Positions 1-5,664 of a stretch of DNA of 6,578 nucleotides are shown here, piece by piece. How positions within the stretch are numbered: position 1 is the stretch's first letter; each line of letters begins with the position of its first letter. Made by a program: the position numbers and the translations under genes. Source of the stretch: a candidate division TM6 bacterium UASB124. GTDB lineage: Bacteria; Babelota; Babeliae; Babelales; RVW-14. The stretch lies in assembly GCA_945872225.1 (NCBI GenBank), contig CAMBZK010000065.1, forward strand, positions 1 through 6,578, read 5' to 3'. Below the pieces are notes generated by a model. It did not search any database and was not told where the DNA came from. It saw only the letters and a list, made by a program, of their open reading frames with translations.

Positions 1-1141
1 TGTTAATGCTTAACAGACTGTTATATAGTGTTGTGTGCTTTTTTACCATAATCTTGTTGTCAAAATCAGAAAGGTCATCATTTACTTCGGCCAATGCGTG
101 TTGTATTGCTGGGTTTTGCGCGAGGTATATGATTTTTTCAGCAAGGGCATTTTTATCTCCAGGTGTAATCAAGTAGCCATTCTGCCCATTGCGCACTACT
201 TCTGCAATGCCGCCGACATCGTAAGCAATTACGGGCAGGTGACTTAGCCGCGCTTCAACAACGGAACAGGGGAGCCCTTCCCATAATGAGCTCATGGCGA
301 ATACATCCCACTGTTTTAAAAATGGTGCTACGTGTGTTTGCCAGCCGAGTAAACGGATATGGTCTTGTAGTCTATGATCTTTAATCCAGGCTTCGATGAG
401 AGGGCGTTGCTCACCATCACCAATAATTTCAAGTTTTGGTGCAGGCAATCCATTTTTTTGCAACGATTCGTGTACTTGTTGAAATGCGGACAAAAGATCA
501 AAAAGGTTTTTTTGTGCCTTGAAGCATGAAATAGTACCTATGATAAAGGGCTTGTTGGCACTATATCCTGGGACAAATGAAGGATTGTGGAAGGTCTCAT
601 AATCGACAGCAGCCCGAATGACCGTATTTTTTTTTAAAAATCCTGGCAGCAATCGACAACCAGTTCTTTTATCTTGCTCAGATACGCAGATAAAATGTGT
701 GGTAATAAAACTCGTGAGATATTCAGGGATGAAATGCATAAGCCATACAGGCTGTGATTGGTGGTTGTTAAAGCCATAGCCGTGTACGGTATGGATGCGG
801 TTTTTTACGCCAGCAAAGAAGGCAGCCCAGCGGCCAATAATGCCAGCTTTTGTGCTGTGGGTATGAACAATAAGGTGGGGGTCATTTTTTTTGAGCGTTC
901 GGAGTAGTGATTGTATGGCCCAGAAATTTTTAAGCTCTTGCAAGAGGCCCAATAAGTGTACATTGCGTTGCATGCTTGGCAGTAAATATACATTATTTAA
1001 ATGCTCTGTAGCAGTAGTAAGAATACCGTCAGTACCTGAAATGAGCGCTGTTTTGAATTCTGTTGTGACGTTGCCAGCAAGTGTTAAGCAGATTTTTTGT
1101 GCGCCACCAAGTTCAAGCTTGGTAATGATGTACACGATCAT
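1..1141 (-). CDS. Family GT4 glycosyltransferase, 3' end cut by window edge
   Basis: An open frame of 380 codons runs from the ATG at 1141 to the left edge with no stop; GT4 enzymes are about 370-400 aa, so only a few codons are probably missing. It should transfer a sugar from a nucleotide-sugar donor in building a surface polysaccharide or lipid-linked glycan; the exact sugar cannot be read. Visible GT-B features: the N-terminal strand and glycine loop ending GGAQ (residues 12-15), the acceptor-domain block HTHSTKAGIIGR (93-104) with TVHG (118-121), the start of the donor domain at about 198-211 (IIGTISCFKAQKN), IIGDG (239-243), and the GT4 E-x7-E motif at E288 and E296 within WEGLPCSVVEA. 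No membrane segment is evident, so it is likely cytoplasmic or peripheral. The start lies 26 nt after the stop of the c-subunit gene, suggesting cotranscription, although a role in ATP synthase is not expected. A GGGGG ribosome-binding site sits 7 nt before the ATG. Confidence 0.93.
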   Translation of the reverse strand, partial: MIVYIITKLELGGAQKICLTLAGNVTTEFKTALISGTDGILTTATEHLNNVYLLPSMQRNVHLLGLLQELKNFWAIQSLLRTLKKNDPHLIVHTHSTKAGIIGRWAAFFAGVKNRIHTVHGYGFNNHQSQPVWLMHFIPEYLTSFITTHFICVSEQDKRTGCRLLPGFLKKNTVIRAAVDYETFHNPSFVPGYSANKPFIIGTISCFKAQKNLFDLLSAFQQVHESLQKNGLPAPKLEIIGDGEQRPLIEAWIKDHRLQDHIRLLGWQTHVAPFLKQWDVFAMSSLWEGLPCSVVEARLSHLPVIAYDVGGIAEVVRNGQNGYLITPGDKNALAEKIIYLAQNPAIQHALAEVNDDLSDFDNKIMVKKHTTLYNSLLSIN

Positions 1142-1167
1142 GACAGAACCCCCATTGCTGTAAAAAA

Positions 1168-2121
1168 TTAGTTAATGATTAGTAGCAGCGCTATGAGAAA
1201 AGCATAAATAATAGTTGATTCTATAAACACACCAGTTACAAGGCTAATCCGAGCGATAGAAGCATATTTTGTATCATCAAGTGCAAGGTTTTGGCAACTC
1301 TTTCTACCAACAAGGCCAAGTGCTAAGGCGCCACCAAATGAGCCCATGCTAATGGTTCCGGCAGCAACGCAAGCTTTAATGGCGCTCATGGTAGTAATGC
1401 CCCCAACGGGTAAAATAAAAACGGCATAGAGCGAAATAATGAGGCAAAAGATCACCGCTGTTTCAATAAAAGCGTAGTTCATTAGCGCAAACGTGAAAAA
1501 TTTATTATAGGCTCGGTAATTTTCACCAATTGCTTTTACCGCTGCATAGGCAAAAATTGACTGTCCAAGTGCTGGGCCGATACTACCAAAAGTAATACAA
1601 CAAGCTGCGCCAAATAGTGCTATTGCATGATCAAATGACAGTGATGGTGAAAGGCTTGTTCTGATCATTAAATTAACAATAAGAGCAAAAATAATAGGGG
1701 CTTCAAGGAGCGATTGGGTGAGCAGCATGAAGGTGGTGATTTGAGAAGCAAAATTTGGCACGCGTGCAATTGATTGTGCTGTTGCTCGCACAATAAAGCC
1801 TGAAACGAAGCTTGCAATCATTGATACGATGCCAACAGCAAGTACGCCCCCGGCGGCAGCAAAGGCTTGCGCTTCAGTGAAATCTACCCGCTTGCCAAAA
1901 AGCGCCATGAGGGTGGCGACCAGCGTAATGATCGCGCCACTTTCTATAATTGCTAAGCCAATAATCATAGCATTAAATACAGGCGTTACCGCCATAGGCT
2001 GTCGCAAAGTGCCTTCTGCAACACTTTGTCCTGCAATGCCAATACCAGCACCACAGCCAATGGCGCTTAAACACAGCGCAACCGCTGCAGCACCGTAGTG
2101 CAAAAGGTCTAGCGAGATCAT
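1168..2121 (-). CDS. atpE: F-type ATP synthase subunit c, tetra-hairpin fusion (four c units)
   Basis: This is the proteolipid that forms the rotating c ring of the F0 sector in the cytoplasmic membrane. Normal bacterial subunit c is about 80 aa with two helices; this frame is 317 aa with eight predicted helices. Four units follow each other without linkers: residues 1-80, 81-160, 161-241 and 242-317. Each has a first helix rich in Gly/Ala, a polar turn and a second helix with the ion-binding carboxylate: E60 (IIESGAII), E140 (LLEAPIIF), E220 (FIETAVIF) and E301 (FIESTIIY). Unit 1 keeps the glycine motif GAGIGIAG (24-31) and the loop RQP (40-42); unit 2 has RVP (120-122); units 3 and 4 have lost it. 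Unit 3 has GPALGQ (182-187), like the Na+-site Gln motif of Na+-type c subunits. The ATG overlaps the stop of the a-subunit gene by 4 nt, and a GGAG site precedes it by 6 nt. The units are clearly diverged from each other, so the fusion is old and not an assembly artefact. Confidence 0.93.
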   Translation of the reverse strand: MISLDLLHYGAAAVALCLSAIGCGAGIGIAGQSVAEGTLRQPMAVTPVFNAMIIGLAIIESGAIITLVATLMALFGKRVDFTEAQAFAAAGGVLAVGIVSMIASFVSGFIVRATAQSIARVPNFASQITTFMLLTQSLLEAPIIFALIVNLMIRTSLSPSLSFDHAIALFGAACCITFGSIGPALGQSIFAYAAVKAIGENYRAYNKFFTFALMNYAFIETAVIFCLIISLYAVFILPVGGITTMSAIKACVAAGTISMGSFGGALALGLVGRKSCQNLALDDTKYASIARISLVTGVFIESTIIYAFLIALLLIIN

Positions 2122-2984
2122 GCAAGCTCCAGTGGTTTGTGCTCTTTTTCTTTATGTTCATCGGCCCCATGTTGTAGGGCCATGCCAAGGTAGGTTGCGG
2201 TGAGCATGGTGAGAACAAATGATTGCATCATTGCTTCACCAATGCCAAGAATAATTTGGATCCAGGTGATAACAAAGAGGGTATTGAGGCAGCTGTTAAT
2301 AATTTTTTGTGTTATGCGTAATGCCGGATATTTTTCATAGGGCAGAAAGCTGAATATAAAATGAAGAGTAATGCAGCTAAAAATGGCAGGGGTTACAAAA
2401 ATGCGATACCGGCCACAAAGGTCAATAACCATACCTAAAATAACACCACCGCCTACAATGTTTCCAAATAAACGAAACGCCATGGACGCTATTTTTGAAA
2501 CCTCTCCAACAATGTGCAGGGGCGCCATAACGGCAAAAGGGTCAACGAATTCTTTGAGGTATCCCGTTATGCCATGTAAGGATATTTTTTGATACTGCAC
2601 ATATAAAAAACTACTGAGAGCGATCGCCAATGCTGTATTCAGATCTCTGGTTGACTCTTCAACAAAGGGAATGAGTCCGACAATGCAACAGAACAGCGTG
2701 AATAAAAACAAGCTAGAGACAAAGCAAAAGTAATTTTTATGAAACGAACCAATGTTGTCAACGCTGACGCGAATAAAAAGCCCGATTGCTTTTTCATAGA
2801 CAAGGGTAATTGGGCTCTTTTTTCTACTCAAAAAGAACCTGCCAACAAGCGTAATGATGAGTAAAATACCCATAGCAATCCAGGTGCCCATAACAATATC
2901 GCTATGGATTGACCAAAAATTGCTCGTTAAGCCTAGGCAGGCGAACGGTTTGACAATGTGGTGATCAAATAATCCTGCACTCAT
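2118..2984 (-). CDS. atpB: F-type ATP synthase subunit a
   Basis: Subunit a is the membrane stator that provides the two ion half-channels against the c ring. The 288-aa length is typical. The diagnostic helix is present: RLFGNIVGG with the essential arginine at R171, preceded by E161 in VGEVSKIAS. The last helix, MQSFVLTMLTATYLGMA (253-269), matches the conserved C-terminal helix, with Q254 where the E. coli protein has Q252. Further hydrophobic segments lie at about 31-50, 86-107 and 116-130, plus the helices at 165-189 and 196-214. An unusual short His/Glu/Lys-rich tail (272-285) follows the last helix. It starts with an ATG overlapping the stop of the upstream 102-aa gene by 4 nt, and its TGA overlaps the start of the c gene in the same way, so the three are translationally coupled. 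A GGAG site lies 7 nt before the start. The assignment is secure; ion specificity cannot be read from this subunit alone. Confidence 0.96.
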   Translation of the reverse strand: MSAGLFDHHIVKPFACLGLTSNFWSIHSDIVMGTWIAMGILLIITLVGRFFLSRKKSPITLVYEKAIGLFIRVSVDNIGSFHKNYFCFVSSLFLFTLFCCIVGLIPFVEESTRDLNTALAIALSSFLYVQYQKISLHGITGYLKEFVDPFAVMAPLHIVGEVSKIASMAFRLFGNIVGGGVILGMVIDLCGRYRIFVTPAIFSCITLHFIFSFLPYEKYPALRITQKIINSCLNTLFVITWIQIILGIGEAMMQSFVLTMLTATYLGMALQHGADEHKEKEHKPLELA

Positions 2985-3289
2985 GATGGTCTCCGCATGA
3001 ATCGATAGACACTAAGGCCAAAGCTTGCAAGCAATGTGCATAAAAAGAGGGGCACATTGAGCGTTATTGTTCTCATCAGTAGTACTAGACCAGCAAAAAG
3101 AAGTATATAATTCAGCAAAAATCCAAGAATGACCATGGAAAAATACGTGGTTTTTGAATTGTTCCTAGGGGTGCGGTATAAGAGCATGCGCTTGCTGAAA
3201 ATAATGCCGTACCAATAGCCAAAGCCACTACCAAAAAGAGCTGATAAAAAGAGCGTTTTTATAATAGTCATACTCAAACCAAGTTTCAT
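2981..3289 (-). CDS. Small three-helix membrane protein, AtpI/AtpR-like
   Basis: A 102-aa protein with three hydrophobic segments (about 9-31, 48-71 and 78-95) and Arg-rich ends (YRFMRRPS at the C terminus). Its place immediately before subunits a and c matches AtpI in ordinary F-type operons and AtpR in the N-ATPase operons; both are small membrane proteins linked to c-ring assembly, and both families are poorly conserved. R73 lies at the end of the second helix. The assignment rests on position, size and topology more than on sequence motifs. A helper for assembly of the unusual tetra-hairpin c ring is a reasonable inference. The ATG at 3289 has no clear ribosome-binding site; the in-frame ATG at 3271 (residue 7, MTIIKTLFL) is a possible alternative, giving 96 aa. 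The stop overlaps the start of the a-subunit gene by 4 nt. Confidence 0.75.
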   Translation of the reverse strand: MKLGLSMTIIKTLFLSALFGSGFGYWYGIIFSKRMLLYRTPRNNSKTTYFSMVILGFLLNYILLFAGLVLLMRTITLNVPLFLCTLLASFGLSVYRFMRRPS

Positions 3290-3303
3290 GTGTTGTCGAT
3301 CAG

Positions 3304-3315
3304 GATAGTACTATC
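3304..3315. promoter_or_regulatory. 12-bp perfect palindrome upstream of the atp cluster
   Basis: GATAGTACTATC is a perfect palindrome and nearly extends by three more bases on each side (CAG on the left, TG on the right, one base missing). It lies 14 nt upstream of the ATG at 3289, so it is probably in the leader or at the promoter. The core ATAGTAC recurs 35 bp away at 3340-3346. It could be an operator for a dimeric regulator, or chance in AT-rich DNA. Confidence 0.35.
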
Positions 3316-3474
3316 TGCCTCTATCGGCAAGCTGAATCTATAGTACCACTGTTTTTTTACAGGAATACATTGCTTAAAACAGGCACTGGATCGAAGTAAT
3401 TTGTTCTCGGTCTATCACGATCACCTGCTCAGTTAAAAGCAGTGGCTATTTTTATATGAGAAAATATGTAAGCA

Positions 3475-3504
3475 TTGAAAAAATAAGTTGTTGTAAGCTA
3501 TTTA
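3475..3504 (+). promoter_or_regulatory. Possible sigma-70 type promoter for the secreted-protein gene
   Basis: TTGAAA (3475-3480) and TATTTA (3499-3504) are separated by 18 bp, ahead of the plus-strand gene. Four or more bases of each hexamer match the consensus, but similar matches are common in AT-rich DNA. It would give a leader of about 110 nt containing the inverted repeat at 3560-3574. Confidence 0.25.
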
Positions 3505-3559
3505 TAAAAAATGTTTTCAAATTGTTGATTTGTTTTAATTGAATAAGGTACCTTGGAAT

Positions 3560-3574
3560 TGAACCTAGGGTTCA
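3560..3574 (+). promoter_or_regulatory. Inverted repeat in the leader of the secreted-protein gene
   Basis: TGAACC-TAG-GGTTCA is a perfect 6-bp inverted repeat with a 3-nt centre, 46 nt before the ATG at 3621. It could be an operator or a small leader hairpin. No T-run follows, so it is not a terminator. Confidence 0.3.
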
Positions 3575-3606
3575 GGGGAAATGAGAGGAAATAGTAGGTA
3601 AAAATA

Positions 3607-3613
3607 GAGGGAG
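3607..3613 (+). promoter_or_regulatory. Ribosome-binding site selecting the ATG at 3621
   Basis: GAGGGAG matches the Shine-Dalgarno consensus and is 7 nt from the ATG at 3621. It is too close to the TTG at 3615, which settles the start of the secreted protein. Confidence 0.75.
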
Positions 3614-3620
3614 ATTGATT

Positions 3621-4223
3621 ATGAAGAGTAGATTATTAAAAGCGACCATGGCGCTGGGCTTGTTGCTTATTGGCCTTGGGGTGAGCGTTGCAACGGCAGC
3701 TCGTGTGCCAGTGGTTGGCTCATCACAAAAAATTGGCGATTTATTGCGTTTAATTAACGGTTCGACCGTCACCACGCACACTGCATTGCCGTCACAGTTT
3801 TTGATGTTGGCACCAAATAATGGCAAAACGCCAATGTTGCTTAATGCTTACACAGCATGCACTGATTTTTCGAAAATGGGTTCAGTTTCGCCGTCTCGTG
3901 CACAAGATGCAACGGGCAAAAGTCTTACTACAGATCTTACTTGCTATGCAGATGATGCCACGATGGTAACGTTGATTGCTGCAACGAGTTCTCATGTTGA
4001 CGCGCTATGTGCTGCTTACCACAAACAATTAAAGGCAGGAAAACCACTACAGAAAGAAACGCCTGCTGCTCGAACAGCTCGTTACAATGGCATGGTTAAC
4101 ACTGCTAAAACAAAATTGAGAAAAGTTTTGTTATATTTCGTCTACAAAGGCTACCCAGTGTTCCTCATGGATCCATGGACATCAACGCTTGATATGGCGC
4201 TGAAAAAATTCTCAGTAAGTTAA
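3621..4223 (+). CDS. Secreted protein of unknown function, 200 aa
   Basis: I do not recognise the family. The N terminus is a clear Sec signal peptide: basic MKSRLLK, a hydrophobic stretch from about residue 8 to 23, and an A-T-A cleavage site (24-26), leaving a mature protein of about 174 aa starting ARVPVVG. The mature part is mixed alpha/beta in character with no transmembrane helix. It has three cysteines (in TACTD, LTCYA and ALCAA), an odd number for internal disulphides. The C-terminal half is basic, with KTKLRK followed by the hydrophobic LLYFVYKGYPVFLMDPW. The start is the ATG at 3621, not the in-frame TTG at 3615: GAGGGAG at 3607-3613 is 7 nt from the ATG but only 1 nt from the TTG. 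The gene stands alone, is followed by its own terminator, and converges with the secreted RING-ankyrin gene. Periplasmic, outer-membrane-associated or exported to a host are all possible. Confidence 0.85.
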   Translation: MKSRLLKATMALGLLLIGLGVSVATAARVPVVGSSQKIGDLLRLINGSTVTTHTALPSQFLMLAPNNGKTPMLLNAYTACTDFSKMGSVSPSRAQDATGKSLTTDLTCYADDATMVTLIAATSSHVDALCAAYHKQLKAGKPLQKETPAARTARYNGMVNTAKTKLRKVLLYFVYKGYPVFLMDPWTSTLDMALKKFSVS

Positions 4224-4251
4224 TTTAACCAGTACCTCACATACCACAGTC

Positions 4252-4286
4252 AGGGCCGTTGCTTTTGTTAGCAGCGGCCCTTTTTT
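4252..4286 (+). terminator. Intrinsic terminator of the secreted-protein gene
   Basis: GGGCCGTTGC (4253-4262) pairs with GCAGCGGCCC (4271-4280) through a 10-bp stem with one G-U pair and an 8-nt loop, followed directly by six T (4281-4286). It begins 29 nt after the stop at 4223. On the minus strand the same stem has a C-A mismatch and lacks a T-run, so it should act mainly on the plus-strand transcript. Confidence 0.92.
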
Positions 4287-4305
4287 ATTTAATCAGTAGT
4301 TCTAG

Positions 4306-5664
4306 TTAGGCAGCACCACGTCCACCGCCACCACCACCGGTAGCTGAAGCGCCAGCACCACTACCGCTGTCACCACTTCCACCGCCACTACCACCACGAG
4401 CGCCGGGACCGCTTCCATCAGCAGCTGAAGCGCCTGCAGGAGCTGGTGGCTGCCAGCTTGTTAAAAGATCTACGATGATGTCGTAGCGATTTTTTAATAC
4501 GTAGTTAGATGCGCGTGAAGCTCCAGTATGCTTTTCTTTTGCAATCAAAAATGCTGTTTTGCCAGCCAGTTCGCCTGCAGTAATCACAGCACGAGGATCG
4601 GCCCCAGCGGCAAGTAGGGTTCTGACAACAGCATCATGGCCATTATGTGCAGCAGTGTGTAGAGGCGTGAGTCCAATTACTGGGCCTGCAGCAATCGCAG
4701 CACGAGGATCGACACCAGCGGCAAGCAGGGTTCTGACAACAGCATCATGGCCATTCTGTGCAGCAGTGTGTAGGGGGGTGAATCCCATTCCTGGGCCTGC
4801 AGTAATCGCAGCATGAGGATCGGCCCGAGCGGCAAGTAGGGTTCTGACAACAACATCATGGCCATTCTTTGCAGCAGCGTGTAGAGGCGTGAGTCCCATT
4901 CCTGTGCCTGCAGCAATCGCAGCACGAGGATCGGCCCCAGCGGCAAGTAGGGTTCTGACAACAGCATCATGGCCACTCAGTGCAGCAATATATAGAGGCG
5001 TGAGTTCCATTGCTGGGGCTGCAGTTGCTGGGGCTGCAGTAATAGGGGTATTTGGATTGAGGCCATATACCAGTAATTTTTTAGTGATTGTAAATCGGCC
5101 ATTCTTAGCAGCCTCGTATAAATTTAAAAGCGGTTGTGGGTTTTGTTTTCTGCACATGGGGCATTCATTTTTTGCCGTTAGAGATTGGTTGATGCATTGC
5201 GTATGAAAAAAGTGCTCACAGGGTGTTGCAGCAGCCTCGCCGTTTTTTTCAGCGTCGCTGAGGGGGTCAAGACAGATTGCACAAAAATCTGCTACTGCAG
5301 GTTCGCCGGCACCACCACTACCACCACCACCGCTTGCAGTATCTACTGGCGCTGATTCAGGTCCAGCTCCAGCACTGCCACCGCCACCGCCGGTTCCGTC
5401 ACCAGTTCTTTGCCTTGTGCGCTTACCAGTTTCTGGCTCTTCGCCATCGCCATCTTCTTCGTCACTCTCAGTAGTTACTGGCACAGCAGCTCGTTTTGCT
5501 CCCCGGCCGCGGCCTCTGCCTGCACCACCCCTCGATCCGCTACCACCGCCACGACCACCGCCAGGGCCATCTCCAGCTCCAGTGGTTGCGGCATCTAATA
5601 TGCCAGGGTTGGCGGCGATGATGAGGAGTAGGAAAAAAAGTGTTATGTGGCGAAAATGAGTCAT
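4306..5664 (-). CDS. Secreted RING-H2 finger and ankyrin-repeat protein, likely host-directed E3 ubiquitin ligase
   Basis: The 452-aa protein has, in order: a signal peptide (hydrophobic 7-18, likely cleavage near LDA at 23-25); a Gly/Arg-rich stretch with RG repeats (31-58); an acidic then basic segment (ESDEEDGDGEE at 66-76, KRTRQR at 81-86); Gly/Ser linkers; a RING-H2 finger (128-171); ankyrin repeats (179-375); a helical stretch to about 403; and a Gly/Ser/Ala tail. The eight zinc ligands are complete: C128, C131, C149, H151, H154, C157, C168, C171. I130 and P169 sit at the usual E2-contact positions, but the Trp normally found after the C-I pair is Ser161. RING-H2 proteins are typically E3 ubiquitin ligases; bacteria lack that pathway, so the substrate is probably a host protein, with the ankyrin domain binding it. 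The Sec signal only shows export from the cytoplasm; delivery to host is inferred. A GGGGG ribosome-binding site is 6 nt before the ATG. Confidence 0.93.
   Translation of the reverse strand: MTHFRHITLFFLLLIIAANPGILDAATTGAGDGPGGGRGGGSGSRGGAGRGRGRGAKRAAVPVTTESDEEDGDGEEPETGKRTRQRTGDGTGGGGGSAGAGPESAPVDTASGGGGSGGAGEPAVADFCAICLDPLSDAEKNGEAAATPCEHFFHTQCINQSLTAKNECPMCRKQNPQPLLNLYEAAKNGRFTITKKLLVYGLNPNTPITAAPATAAPAMELTPLYIAALSGHDAVVRTLLAAGADPRAAIAAGTGMGLTPLHAAAKNGHDVVVRTLLAARADPHAAITAGPGMGFTPLHTAAQNGHDAVVRTLLAAGVDPRAAIAAGPVIGLTPLHTAAHNGHDAVVRTLLAAGADPRAVITAGELAGKTAFLIAKEKHTGASRASNYVLKNRYDIIVDLLTSWQPPAPAGASAADGSGPGARGGSGGGSGDSGSGAGASATGGGGGGRGAA
4561..5004 (-). repeat. 111-bp tandem repeat encoding four ankyrin units
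   Basis: Four units of exactly 111 bp (4561-4671, 4672-4782, 4783-4893, 4894-5004) encode residues 221-368 of the RING-ankyrin protein. Each starts like LTPLHTAAxNGHDAVVRTLL and continues with AAGADPRAAIAAG and a short turn. The DNA itself is nearly identical between units, including at synonymous positions, which points to recent duplication or gene conversion. A diverged first ankyrin repeat (residues 179-210) and a degenerate last one (369-375 onward) flank it. Confidence 0.93.
5010..5039. repeat. 15-bp perfect tandem duplication
   Basis: TTGCTGGGGCTGCAG occurs twice in direct succession (5010-5024 and 5025-5039). It encodes the Ala/Pro/Thr-rich linker around residues 209-218 between the first ankyrin repeat and the 111-bp repeats, adding five residues in frame. 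Confidence 0.85.

Larger units (their letters stand above)
3290..3620. other. Intergenic region between divergent genes
   Basis: This 331-bp AT-rich gap separates the minus-strand atp cluster from the plus-strand secreted-protein gene and must hold promoters for both. I see no protein-coding frame and no convincing tRNA or other RNA gene. It contains the palindrome at 3304-3315, an ATAGTAC direct repeat (3305-3311 and 3340-3346), a 7-bp inverted repeat CTGTTTT/AAAACAG (3349-3355 and 3376-3382), a 5-bp stem CTGCT/AGCAG around 3426-3443, and the inverted repeat at 3560-3574. No strong sigma-70 promoter stands out on the minus strand. Confidence 0.7.

Noticed and set aside
1..1141. Possible broken glycosyltransferase, since no closed frame covers this stretch
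   Set aside because: Translation of the minus strand from 1141 to the edge is continuous with all GT4 motifs in order; it only lacks its stop codon inside the window.
1168..2121. V-type ATPase proteolipid instead of an F-type c subunit
   Set aside because: The partner is a clear F-type subunit a with RLFGN, unit 1 has the F-type RQP loop, and every unit keeps its carboxylate, unlike eukaryotic V-type c.
3426..3455. CTGCT/AGCAG stem followed by a T-rich stretch as a terminator
   Set aside because: The stem is only 5 bp with an 8-nt loop, the T-run is interrupted, and no plus-strand gene lies upstream.
3541..3590. GGTTC-like sequence suggesting a tRNA T-arm
   Set aside because: No acceptor, D or anticodon stems can be drawn around it; it is explained by a simple inverted repeat.
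3581..3601. Six-codon frame (ATG to TAA) ahead of the secreted protein as a leader peptide
   Set aside because: The upstream AGGGG is only about 3 nt from its ATG and nothing indicates attenuation.
4561..5004. Regular repeats as a possible CRISPR array
   Set aside because: The 111-bp units are contiguous without spacers and are in frame as ankyrin repeats.
4559..5659. Long plus-strand frames opposite the RING-ankyrin gene
   Set aside because: They are low-complexity complements of the Gly/Ala-rich and repeat codons, without ribosome-binding sites or recognisable domains.
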